Source: Clavelina lepadiformis (taxonomy: Eukaryota; Chordata; Ascidiacea; Aplousobranchia; Clavelinidae). From it: a stretch of 64,000 nt of DNA. The notes below the pieces were generated by a model. That model was not told the DNA's origin. It did no database searches and saw nothing but the letters and a program-made list of their open reading frames with translations. Shown piece by piece: positions 1-11,000 of the stretch. Within the stretch, counting starts at the first letter, position 1. Each line of letters begins with the position of its first letter. The position numbers were made by a program, and so were the translations under genes. Location: assembly GCF_947623445.1 (NCBI RefSeq), contig NC_135241.1, positions 26,166,501 to 26,230,500 on the forward strand. The letters run 5' to 3'.

Positions 1-620
1 AAGAAAAACAAAAAGTTGTCAATGTTTCACCGAAACTAAGTTTTAAGTCATTTCTTACGGCCTGGCTGGCTCATATATGAATGGAACTTTCAAGGGACTT
101 ATTTGTGTGAGGTCGAATGTGTCAGTACACATACCTGACCTGACCTGAACTTTGACTGATAAGATGACTGTTGTTTTAAATCACTGAGACATAAACTAAA
201 ACTTGAGCTGCATATTTTGTTGCAATTGCTTAGTCTTTTTTGGTCCATCGATGCAAGAATATTTAATATTATTTTCCCTGTAATATCTTTATTTGAGTTC
301 AATACAACACTAAACAACCAAAATAAATGTTTTACATTATTTTTATTCTAACCCAACCGCCTACTTTAAACAACAGGCTGCATGACCTACATATGGTGAA
401 ATATTCCAAGCAAAATGAATACGTAACTGCTCTTTGTCGCCATCTGGTTGGTTTCACTTCTAAAATAGTAACTTTCTATTACTCTTGTTTCATTAAACTT
501 ATGTGAACTAATTGATCAAATTATGTTGAATCGATTACCGGAATTTAATAAAGATGTTTGAGTGACGTCATGTATTTTCTCCTTTCCACCGTTATCGTGG
601 AGAGATAAGTGTGATGCGAT

Positions 621-1165
621 AACCATTGTTACATCACAAGAAGAAAGTAGTTACTTCACCGCAATTAAGTAGGTCACAAATCTCCTTGTCATAACATCCC
701 CTCATTAAAAGGCAAACAAAGCGGCCTTGTTCTTGTTTCTCTATTACATCATAATTGGTATTCTAAGCAAATAAAAATGAGACTTGCTTCAATTTACCTC
801 CATGCTTGATTGATCACGGTAAACCACGGTAGGACAAATTCTTTTATTTAAATCCGTTTACAGCTTTCAAACCAATAAAAGTTTTTACTGATGGCTTAAA
901 ATAGTTACCAGTAAAACGCATGCAAAGCACACTTTCACATACTTAATGAAGCAAGTTGATGTTTGTAAAAGCTTGTGTAGGAAAACTAAAAATGATTATA
1001 TCACTATATTGTTATAACTAAAAATACCATTATTACGTCACAAGAAGAAAGTAACTACTGTACTTCAAAAGAAGTAGTTTAAGCAACCTCCTGTCATAAC
1101 ACCCGTTAAAAAGTCAATAAATGGCTTTTTTCTTGTTTACTTTGTTACGTCATATTGGGATTTCC
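621..1165 (+). repeat. diverged direct duplication, copies 621-765 and 1025-1165
   Basis: The two copies share, in order, a block around CACAAGAAGAAAGTA, a block around TGTCATAACA, a run ending TTCTTGTTT, and a final block around TTACATCATAATTGG or TTACGTCATATTGGG. Spacing between blocks is similar in both copies, so this is a duplicated unit of about 145 bp and not chance similarity. I see no coding potential. It may be a local tandem duplication or two copies of an unnamed dispersed repeat. Confidence 0.6.
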
Positions 1166-1269
1166 AGTCACCAGCAACTTTGATGACAGCGTGTTGCCTG
1201 AATTGTGCAATCGAAGCCTTAAACAACTTGCAAATTGCCAGCTTCGATGAGTGCGCATTTGTCCAAGCT

Positions 1270-1866
1270 GAGTTATTTTTTCAACAAATTTGCATTAGGT
1301 TGAACTTTCTCCATGTATCTGTAAGTCATTACGTCAATTTCCATTCCATTGTGACGTTATACCGCTACTGGGAGAATTTCCGCTTATTTATATCAGACGA
1401 GCAAGGGAGCCAATAAATTCCAACATTTCGTTTGGCTTCGGTCAAAACTCGCTAATACTTTGCTTTCAACACAGCTCGCCTACCCCGGGCAATATCGTTT
1501 ATCTGTAGCTTATATAATATATAACAGATAATAAGATAATATAACGTTTATCTGTATTGGGCACTGGTTTTACACGGTTCAGCCGCCACCAACTTTAAAA
1601 ACTTGTTCAAAATATCCAGTAAATTTACTCTCAGACCGAATCGGTTTGGTTTGAACCTCGGACATGAAGCTATTTTTATAAATTTGAGTCAATCAATCCA
1701 TTCTTCGAATAACCTGCAAGGCGCCGTCCTTATAGGCGGGCAGAATGAGTTATTTTTGCGGAGTTTGGTTTCGCTTGAATTTTCTCAAGGAATGTTTACG
1801 TCACTATGACTATTTCTATTCCATTCTGACGTTTTATCGCTTTTGTTGGAATTTCCGTTCGTTTTA
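1270..1866 (+). repeat. second diverged direct duplication, copies 1270-1390 and 1747-1866
   Basis: Both copies begin GAGTTATTTTT, pass through a TTACGTCA-containing block, then TTTCCATTCCATT or TTTCTATTCCATT followed by TGACGTT and a closing block near GAATTTCCG. The similarity is clear but many positions differ, so the duplication is old. With the pair just upstream it suggests that this spacer grew by repeated local duplication. Confidence 0.5.
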
Positions 1867-2570
1867 AAAGAGAAAGTGAAACCAAAAATTTAAGAAGCGG
1901 AAAATCTCTGTGTGGGCATCAGGTATAATTATCCGAGTTTATGTTTAATTGAACAAATATTCTGCTAATGACAGTTTGAAGGGGATTTTTGAGAGGCGGT
2001 CAAAGCCGTGTCTATTCTAACATGCTGGACAATGGCCTGATAAAAATATGACGTAGCGCAAGTTCAAAGCATTATTGCACACGACGGAAGCAAAGTAAAA
2101 GTGACGTCACATCCACTCTTAATCGAAAGTGGTTGATAAAAACGTGATAAACTGTTTCTAGTTTTTTCACGTTTAAAGGAGAAAGTTTTAAGACCATTTC
2201 AAAGTCCAATCAGGCAGCTTTGAAAAATATCATTTGCAGTTGATGAAAAGAAGAATCGGAGTTTCCTTTAAAGTGGTTGTGTCCAAATAACATTTATACC
2301 AAAATATTTAGATCTTTTGCTTTAACTTCACTTTGTTATTTTCAGAAAAGCATTTTCTTCTCAACATGATATAAAGTTATAAACCGTTAAACGGTCAAAG
2401 TTTCTTATTTCACAATTCATTTTTCAAATAAAACAAACAGCAATTTTGCGAAGCAAAGAGAACATTACGTCATAGATAGGACATATTTTTGTGATTGAAA
2501 ACCGGGACGCTTCAGAACAACAACTTCATATTTTACTAGGAGTATGAAACTATTTTGGATTCATTCATTC

Positions 2571-2810
2571 ATTCATTTTTCGTCAAAAGCGCGGTGGGGA
2601 AAAATCAAGCCACTTATTACTAACACGCGCCAATGAACAGGAAAAAGTGACAAAGCCGAGAAGGCTTAGAACGTGCTCAAGAGAAATAACGTTGATATTT
2701 GCTGGTAACAACTAGCATGGCCACTAAACCTACAATTAGTTAAATCCATAAAACATATGTTGAAAAAGCGAAAATTAAGCAGACGAGCAGGTGGTGTGTT
2801 CAAGCAACTG
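2571..2810 (+). repeat. interspersed repeat, copy 1 (copy 2 inverted at 36423-36664)
   Basis: About 240 bp here match the reverse complement of 36423-36664 at roughly 90 percent by eye. The shared sequence runs from GTCAAAAGCGCGGTGGGG, through a GTGACAAAGCCGA block and CATAAAACATA, to GGTGGTGTGTTCAAGCAA. The copies lie 34 kb apart in opposite orientation, which indicates a dispersed repeat family. I see neither coding capacity nor terminal inverted repeats in the shared part, so the class is unknown. Confidence 0.8.
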
Positions 2811-3169
2811 ATGATTAAAAATTGCTTCAATGCTGTACATCATCTGTACAACTAAAGTAGTAAGACACCAAGGAAAACTAAAATAATGCATTTTACTAGG
2901 AAACAATGTTAAAGCATTTGTAAATTTACATAATTCCCCAATCATACTTTTCTGTAGACAACACTTTCTTCAAGAAGTCTTTATTCGATTTTATTTTCTC
3001 ATAAAAATCACAGCAGGAAAAGTCAGTGTTAACTAGCGAATGCACTAACAATCAACTTACTACTGGGGCAATTACCCGCTAGAATGACGTAACAATTACT
3101 TTCACATTTAACACAACGACACAAGAACACGCATCGAGCATTGCCCTTCAGCAAGTTAACTGAATAAAT

Positions 3170-3245
3170 GCCAAAGCGGGACTTTTGATTGACTGACCGG
3201 GACGCCGGGACAAAGCCTTAAAAAGCGGGACGTATGGTAAGCCTA
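3170..3245 (-). mobile_element. possible DNA transposon terminal fragment
   Basis: On the minus strand the sequence begins at about 3245 with TTACCATACGTCCCG and continues with several GTCCCG repeats in a GC-rich block unlike the AT-rich surroundings. Ends of this kind occur in dispersed non-autonomous DNA transposons of invertebrates. I could not find a matching opposite end or a target duplication, so the boundaries and family stay open. Confidence 0.3.
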
Positions 3246-3826
3246 TTCATGGACGATGTCGCGTATAAATCCCTATATTTGATTTTGACAACATTTAAAC
3301 AAAACGACTGACTTGAATTATGATCTGTGTTAAACAAAGACCCATCAAGTTTTCGGCAAATAGCCGTGCTACTCTGCCGCTTCCTAGCGGTCATGACGAC
3401 GAACGCTTCATGACCGTATGTTGCCATGATCATATCACAAGTGAAACCAAAGCTAAAAAAAGATTACTCTAAGTAAAATCTTTCAAATAAATTTGTAAAA
3501 AATTGTTAGTAGGAGGGCTTAGGGTTAGGATGATGCGTAAATTGTAAAAATCCGCGCCAGTAAACAGATTTCTAAAGTTAAATCGCACCAAGTGATGCGT
3601 AACAAGTCACTGTTCCTTGTGAGTCTCTAAATACTACGTCATAACCTGCTATTGTCCCACACCATTGTTATGCAGCTTTGTATCTGCAAATATTCCAAAG
3701 GACTCGGCTAATTTAGACCTATGCTACGGGGACTATGTTACAGTGAAAATTGTCTGAAAATCCCAGTTGTTGCATCAGCCTACATGCGTGATACTTGCAC
3801 GCGCAGTCCACTGAAGACCACCAGAC

Positions 3827-6800
3827 ATGACTTCGGTGCTGATAAATTCTTACGAAGCTTCGAGTTTAATGACAAGTTGTGATGATGAAGACATTATCGG
3901 AAGCGGAACTTTCGCGTTGGTTCGGAAATGCGTCCATCAACAACTTGGAGTGGTGGCCGTAAAATGTTTTTCCTTTGGTGAATCAGCACAGACAAGAAGT
4001 CAAACTTCAGAAAAGTAAGTTTTTATCGTTTTATTTGCTTGGTTCAATGCTTTAAATGTGGTACTAAGTCTGGTTGCAATAGACCTCTACAAGGCAGCCA
4101 TTCTTTCCGGATTATTCTCAACATAGGAGAGACGGGTCTTTCAGCCTAAAGCAGATTAAAAATGGAAAATTGGGCTGGTAAAAAATGAAGTTTGGGTTAT
4201 TTTATGCATTTGTATTGAATAGAATTAAGGAATTTACCAAAATTAGGATTCTGATAACAAAGTTTGGATTATTCCACTCACACTTTGCTTAAATTATGAT
4301 CGATGTTACGCAGAGTGAAGATGGAGGCCGATGTCTTGTATCAGTTCAGACACGACAACATCGTTAAAATTCTCGGCATAACTCAGTGGGGAAACTGCTC
4401 TGGCATCATACTGGAGTTCATTGAGTCGGGCAGCCTCGATGATTTCTTAATGTCATCAAATGTCTCGCACATACCATGGCCTCTCAGGCTGAGATTCTTC
4501 AATGAGATCTCTACTGCTTTGGCTTATTTGCATCATTATGATCCAAGAAAGGCTTTTGTTCATTGTGATTTAAAACCACAGAATATTCTTCTGACACCAG
4601 ATCTGACAATAAAGATTGCAGATTTTGGTGCCACAAATATGGCAGTGGCCTCAGGAATGGCAGATACTTCTTTTGTTGTGGCCCCAAACACACAGCACAC
4701 ACCCTTCTACACGGCTCCAGAGTTGCTGAGAAACCCACTCCTCGAAAGAAACACTCCGATGGATGTTTACAGGTAAATTTCAGTCTCTTTGTTTTTCGCT
4801 GATTGTCTGTTTCAAACCAAAATGTGGATCAAGTCATTGTTTAGCGCAATTGGAACAAACGCTCACCTCCAAAATTGGAACAAACGCTCCAAATTAAACA
4901 AGTAACAGTGCAAGGAATAAAATTAGTAGATATCTCATTTGACACAAATGTGAAGTCATGAGGGTCAGGATGAGTCTTGCATTGGTTAACTGCTCACCCC
5001 TCAAATGTCATTCTTTTTTAAGTATTGGTCATGGTGTTTTTGTTTGCCAGTAAAACTACTTTTCTATTACAGTGTTGGAATGATTGGATATGAAATCTTA
5101 ACGAGGCATCATGTGTTCCAAAATGCAATAGACCACCAGCTTGCCATACAGCTCATCATTGACCGAAAATTGAAGCCTGCTGAGAAATACCTGGATGCAG
5201 TCGAAGCATTGTTGGATAACAAACCAGAAGAATTTGAAGTCTTTCTATTGCTGAAAGACCTGATGACGCAATGCTGGGCTTATGAGCCACAAAACCGTCC
5301 CGACATACGTGATGGTAACAGCTACTGCCGTGCTTAGTTAAATGGCAACATACAGTGGTCAGTTCAACGCCAAAGCTCTTTACTGCTCATCATTTCGTGT
5401 ATTTTATGTCAACTTTTGTATCTAGTTCGTAATAAGACCGGTTCTCGGATGCATTTTGTGAAACGTCCTCAACAAGTTTACAAAATGTCCGACTTGAAAC
5501 AGCAAATTCAACCGGAAAAGACCGAGTCAAGCATGAAAATGAAGTTGAGCGAGATCTCCTATCCATTCCTTGAACGACCGGCACCTTCAAATCAAAGCAG
5601 TCTTTCTTCTGCCCCCTCTCTACCTGAAATCAACTCGTCAGTGGAGGTATGTCCCGGCTTAGCCATTTGCGTCACATTTCGAATTTTACAAATTGTTTTT
5701 TTACTTAGATTTTGGAGATTTGATTGCATTTCACCTATTTCTGTCGGTTGGGGATTTGGTTTATTCCAATCAGTTGAATTTTTGATTTTAGAAATTAATT
5801 TCATTGAGCAAGGCTATACTTCCAGGTCAATCATTCCCAGAGATCTCCATACTCCAAGCTGGCAGATCCCGATACGTCCTGTGCAAACCCTCCAGGTAAG
5901 TTTTCTCGGCTCATCATTGATCCAAGGATTATGTTTTACCAAGTTGCACGAATCATTTAACGTGTGTTGATCTTCAGGATATGAGACGGCTTGTGCTGAT
6001 CTTCCCTCCTACTCCAACCATCCTCCCCCAAGCTCAGGTTGAATCTTGATTATTCAAGTTTGCATTAGAACATATATTTGATGTGTGCTATGTAAATAAA
6101 CTTATTAGTTTATTTTAAAATACAGCAACTGCTTTGTATTAAACGTAATTGTGGGATTCTGGCACACCAATGTTATATTTGTGTTCGTGCAATAGCTGTC
6201 ATATGAAACCTACCCATGTTTTATTGCATGAAATATAAAGTTGTATTTTCCTTAACACGGTTATGTCATGTTCATGCAGCTCTGAAGAAAGAACATCTTC
6301 CATTCACAGAGCCACCTCAGCTGGTGATAAAAGATCACTTTGTTGTTGTATACAATGCAACTTTCATTTCAAATAGTTTATTTTGCTTTTATCCAGCAAA
6401 CCCCTGCACCCTTATCTGCAGTCGGGGTTTCCCTCTTACCCACGCAAGCCAGCGACTACCTACCAACAAGTGGTACATATTTTATTTATTTGTTTGTTTA
6501 CCAAGTTGAAAGAATGCTTGTGCTTTGATTGGCTTTTACACAATTTGTTAGATATTAGCCAATCCTATGCTGTTTGCTGATCATGCAAATGCAAATTTTG
6601 TATTTGTACATAATTTTTTTCATATTATTTCAGAGTCTGAAATGAATGAACTTCTTGAAGAACTGAAGAAATTTTCAGTAAAACTGAAGAAAAAATGTGA
6701 ATACAAGTTTTATACATCACCCAGTTTTGTTTTTTGTGATTGTTGGTTGATTGATTTATCTTTTTCATGAGCAGCCGATCGAAGGAGCCTGCTAAAATTG

Positions 6801-7631
6801 TGGCATCGTGTCGCTGAGATCAACAATGGAGGCCTCACGGGCAAAGCTGCTGCATTGTGTCCTGAAAAACTCAAACTGTCCAACGTTGCGATGACCGATG
6901 AAGATGTGTCAGCTTTCTGCTTCATTTTGAAAAATGTCGGGAAACACTTGAAGTGCATCGACCTTGAATCTTGCAAACTCGACGAGAATTCGTTCCCACA
7001 AATCTCAAAAGTGATCTCACAAATGGAACCAGAGCAGGTGTGTTGTCACTTAAGGGTTTAAACAATGGACATGATTATTTGGCCAGTGGCATTGTCAATT
7101 CTGAATTACTGTAAGACGTCCACTTTTGTAATGTTTTATTGCAGAGTATTTTTGAAGATGATATTTGATGTTTTAGTCATCATACGTTAAACATGGCCTA
7201 CTTAGACTCGTTAGAGACGTTTTCTTGAAAGTGTGGTGAACTGATATTGGTTTAAAATGTCTTCATTGTACAGATTGATGACCTCGATATCTCCTTCAAC
7301 CGTCTCCAGCCTCACAACACCTCTGACGTCATCAGCCTGCTCCCAACCGTGCAGAAAAGCTTGATGATGATCGACTGCTACCAATCCACCTTCAGCGGTC
7401 ACAGGAACGCCGACCTCTCTGAGCGACATAAATTGAAGGATGCGGTCGGGAAGCTCGAACACTCGGTGAGTGGTTGGCGTCCGACTCATCCAGTCTAAGG
7501 TGACTGTACGTACATTTTTACGTCATAATTTCCAGCGTTTCTCTCTTTTAAAGAAATTGGTCATTTCCTGGTGCTTTTCCCACACAATCGAAGCAAAGAA
7601 TGCAGCAGAGTCAGACTGCATTGTGATGTAA
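3827..7631 (+). CDS. RIP-like serine/threonine kinase with C-terminal NLR-type leucine-rich repeats
   Basis: Model of 12 exons: 3827-4014, 4314-4772, 5073-5314, 5426-5646, 5826-5895, 5978-6037, 6280-6323, 6397-6472, 6634-6696, 6775-7037, 7274-7465, 7536-7631. All phases agree and give 657 aa. Residues 24-296 are a kinase domain: glycine loop IGSGTFALV, VAVK lysine 46, catalytic HCDLKPQN with Asp148, DFG at 166-168, APE at 197-199. HCD replaces the usual HRD and the loop lacks its third glycine. The segment around LGI, FIESGSLDDF and WPLRLR resembles RIPK2-type kinases. Residues 297-474 are a Ser/Pro-rich linker. Residues 475-626 contain repeats of ribonuclease-inhibitor or NLR type, such as LKLSNVAMTDEDV, LKCIDLESCKLDENSFPQI and DLDISFNRLQ. 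I see no death, CARD or NACHT domain. Known RIP kinases act in innate immune and death signalling; that role is inferred here. The linker exons and the last exon are the least certain parts. Confidence 0.8.
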
Positions 7632-7705
7632 TAGAGGTCGGATCGTGACAGGATTGATGGAAGTTGAAGTCATCATATGTGACGTCATAATGATATTCCC
7701 TAAGC

Positions 7706-8059
7706 CAGGGCTTCTCAAACTGTGGGTCGCGACCCCGCTTGGGGTCGCAAAATGTAATTTTGGGGTCGCGAAACCAATTTAATTTTTATAAATTGAATTG
7801 TTTTTTGATTATTTTTTATTCGCTTTACTGTTTTCATTACGAGATTCCTTTATTACTGCAGGCTACAGTTACTGTACTTCGGTTGATTGCGTGCACTTAT
7901 GATTTTTCCAGAGACAAAAATACCACTTGAGATTTGTGATTGGACGTTTATTGTTTTAACATCATTAATGTGTAGGCTACCTCTCAAGGGGTCTCATAGA
8001 AATTTATTTTCTACAATGGGGTCGCAGATAAGCAGACCCAAAATGTTTGAGAAGCCCTG
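7706..8059. mobile_element. hAT-like non-autonomous DNA transposon (MITE), 354 bp
   Basis: The element starts CAGGGCTTCTCAAAC and ends with its inverse, GTTTGAGAAGCCCTG. It is flanked by CCCTAAGC at 7698-7705 and ACCTAAGC at 8060-8067, an 8-bp target duplication with one mismatch. GGTCGC motifs recur inside both ends. The CAG start, short terminal inverted repeats and 8-bp duplication are hallmarks of the hAT superfamily. It has no transposase frame and so depended on an enzyme encoded elsewhere. It lies 75 bp beyond the stop codon of the kinase-LRR gene. Confidence 0.9.
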
Positions 8060-9825
8060 ACCTAAGCAGTTTATTTTATATTTTTCAGTCGTAGAATTTC
8101 AACGACCAGTGAGTCAATGGATGACGTCATTTCTTGCTGACTTAAACACTAATTAGTAATTACAAGTCGTGCTTCTATGCGGGGAATTCCCTCTTTTAAT
8201 TGTTTGATTCGTTCCTCCAGCAAGGACCTGGGATTAGCATGAAATGACGTCACCGTTTCTTTCTCAGATCACTCGACCGACGTGATTCACAATTTTAAAT
8301 GTCTGCTACTTAATGCACCAGTTGCAGGGGAATACCCCATTATTGGTACCGCTCAAAAGCAAGACTAAGTTACGTCATAAATTGAGCGGTTGCGTCATCA
8401 AAACATCGTCATCGTATTTCATGCGATTTCGAAGCATTTTGCATTTGCGTTTATTTATATGTCAGCAATAAGTCCTCCATCTTCCTTGTTTCAAGTAGTT
8501 TTTGGAGCTCTCTGGAGCTAATCACGACAATAACTTAGCGCTGTGTGCTTGCGTTTGTAGATTATGATTGATTATGACTTGTTTTTATTGTGAAGATCAG
8601 TTGATCAGTTGAACGAATAAAACAGCTTCTATAACTTAAAGTGTTGTGTCGTCATTAGCCCGAGCCTGGTAAATACAACTCTGGTGATAAATGATGCTGC
8701 TTCGTACAAACGTAAACTTCGACAAAAGAGCGTTTTGTGAGTGTTGGTCTTTGCGGGCACTGCGGCCGCCAAATTTGACGCCTTCGTGAAAACGTGAACT
8801 TCAGTAAAACGAGTGGTTGCGTCTGGAAGTAAAAAGCTGGTCTCTATAAATTATTAAGTTAGTATGGAGGAAACCATTAGTGGGAGGGTTGTGTGCGCAC
8901 ACTAGAGGCGCCGCTCATCTGAAATGATGTCACTGAATTTTTAGTTGAAAGGGACAGCCCCTTCGTCAATACATATTGTACGTTTGTGCCTTGGAGGTTC
9001 TGCGAAGTATCTTTCAATGATAAGTACTTTTCCTGAAATACGAGGTTTGTCAAATTTCTCATAAAAACAATTGCTTCGAAATATGTTTCACTGCAGTCTT
9101 AACTTGAATCGTTATTAACTTTAACCACGTCATTTCCTCTCAACCATAGAAATCACATATTATCAAGTTGCTCCATATTGATGGTACGTATTTGAGAAAA
9201 TGACATCATGTCTTACCATTCTACAACAAAGTTGGCAACATAACTTTCTCCTCATAGTCACGGCGAGAAATAAACGATATGGTCATGGTGACGTAAGCCT
9301 TACGCAGTTAGCTAAACTCGCATATTTGGCAAGTTTTTGTCGCTGCCAGACCGTCGACTCTTTGCTGAGGTTGTGATTCAATCGGTATGAAAACAAACGC
9401 AGGTCTAATGCAATTCCGCAGCCACAGAGAAGACGATTTTTTAATTGTCGCCATTAAGTTGATTGACAAGGTCAATGACAGTTTTGTATGGGTGGGACCT
9501 GGTTTGAACTGGCCAATCAAAAACCTTCATTTTAAAGTCTTCTGCTTCGAGTCTAAGATTTATTCGGACAAGTTTTCCGTTTAAAATTTTTATGGTCATC
9601 ATAATCTCACGATAATGCAATTAATGCTCAACTTATTTCACGATTATATGATCACGCCACGGAATAATGGCTCATTGTTTACATCACAACCACTTACATC
9701 CTTCCATTAAGCCCGGTTCGTGAATGACGTCATATAAACAAAACATAATTTTTATGGCTGAGATGAAACTAAATACACTATACAGAGATCATTGTTTGAT
9801 AATAATGAATGTTCTTGTAGTTACG
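8060..9825. other. intergenic region, no gene recognised
   Basis: This spacer separates the kinase-LRR gene from the 3-prime end of the DOMON gene. It contains several ACGTCA-type motifs, including exact TGACGTCA copies near 8122, 8245 and 9725. Short open frames exist, but none has a domain, a good splice neighbour or a codon pattern that persuades me. Confidence 0.55.
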
Positions 9826-11000
9826 TCAGGCTGATGAGCGTCTGTAGATGAAATATAGGACGACGCTCCCCATGCACAAACATATCACTATGGCAACCAA
9901 CCTTCCCTCTGGCGCCAACACGCGCTCGATTTCCAATTCTGCAGTTGTTGCTTCGTAACCACTAGTAAGGGCCACAGTGCTCATACGCTTCTTGAGATGA
10001 ATTTGCAATTCACCAACCGCCTCTGCTGAAATTGAAACCTACAGATCAGCCGACTTACGTGAAGTTTCTTGTCCTATTACTTAATAATGCATAATAGGGT
10101 TAATTTTGACGTCACAACTCACTTTCATCAAGTCTGGGATACGAAAAGTTGCTGGATAAATCAAAGCGAGCGTGGGTGTGGGTCCGGAATTTGTGGTACC
10201 TGACGTTCCCACGCCTGTCTACGTCACCCTCCGCGTATAGCAGGTTAAAGTCCTGTGACGTCAAATCCCACGTCACGTTCCTGCCGTTGACAATCTTTGT
10301 CACGCTGAGTGGTCGATTAAACACGCAGTTCATTATGTCGTCATAAATGAAGGTGTCGACAATGTTTGCCGGGGAGACCTGTCATGGGGAAGATATTAGA
10401 CCCGACTTTAACGTAACCTTTGACCTCACGAAACTCACCAATCCGTTCAACTCTGGTCGCATAAATCCGACGAGATGGGCCGAGATGACCCGGATGTCGA
10501 CCGCACCCGGGTGAGTGACCGCGCACAGGTAAGCGTCGTCGTCTCCCTGCCAAGAAGAAGAAGATTTACTCCACAATCTTTCGGGCGCCCTCATGCGGTT
10601 ATCTCACCATGCCCTCGTCGGTTGATATGGCAACTGCGATGTATCCTCTCGACATCCCCCGGATGTTGAATTCAATCCACTTCTCTCCGTTCCTGGAGAA
10701 GCTCTTCCATCTGATGAACCTGCATCCATCTTTGCACTCTGAAGAAAAAGTCCATCGCCCTCCACCGCCAGATGTCGCCACAATCCTGTCTTTTTCACTC
10801 GGCTTGCTCTGTAATACATGATAATGAGCGCCATCTTGTGACAGTGGGACTATTTCGCGAAACCGACAACATGGATAAAATTTTGGGAACTCATTTGCAC
10901 AAAATGTTAGGGTATTACCCACCTTGGCGCCATCTTGCGCGAGAGATCGAGCAAGCAAAACCATTAAGATCGTTGAAAGCAATTTGTGCCAATTTTCCAT
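9826..11000 (-). CDS. DOMON-domain type I membrane protein, FRRS1L-like
   Basis: Four exons on the minus strand (10608-11000, 10439-10546, 10123-10378, 9826-10025) give 318 aa with consistent phases. An N-terminal signal peptide (MENWHKLLSTILMVLLARSLA) is followed by a DOMON domain. Its signature GYIAVAISTDEGM joins across the first intron to GDDDAYLCAV, matching the GYVAVGFS...MG-GDD pattern of FRRS1 and FRRS1L. Residues near RNVTWDL and the LLYAEGD block complete the beta-sandwich. The C-terminus has one membrane helix (LVAIVICLCMGSVVLYFIY) and a short basic tail, RRSSA. There is no cytochrome b561 unit, so it resembles FRRS1L more than the reductase FRRS1. Vertebrate FRRS1L helps AMPA-receptor assembly. 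I would not carry that role over without orthology, and some DOMON domains bind haem or sugar. Confidence 0.75.

Larger units (their letters stand above)
1..3826. other. intergenic region, no gene recognised
   Basis: No open frame here shows a recognisable domain or a convincing exon chain. The stretch holds two diverged local duplications (621-765 with 1025-1165, and 1270-1390 with 1747-1866), an interspersed repeat at 2571-2810, and what looks like a transposon end near 3170-3245. Exact TGACGTCA 8-mers occur at 563 and 2102. The rest is AT-rich sequence in which I see nothing specific. Confidence 0.6.

Noticed and set aside
4847-4900. Two adjacent copies of an AATTGGAACAAACGCTC string in a kinase-gene intron
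   Set aside because: Only two copies of a 17-bp unit within an intron; a trivial local duplication.
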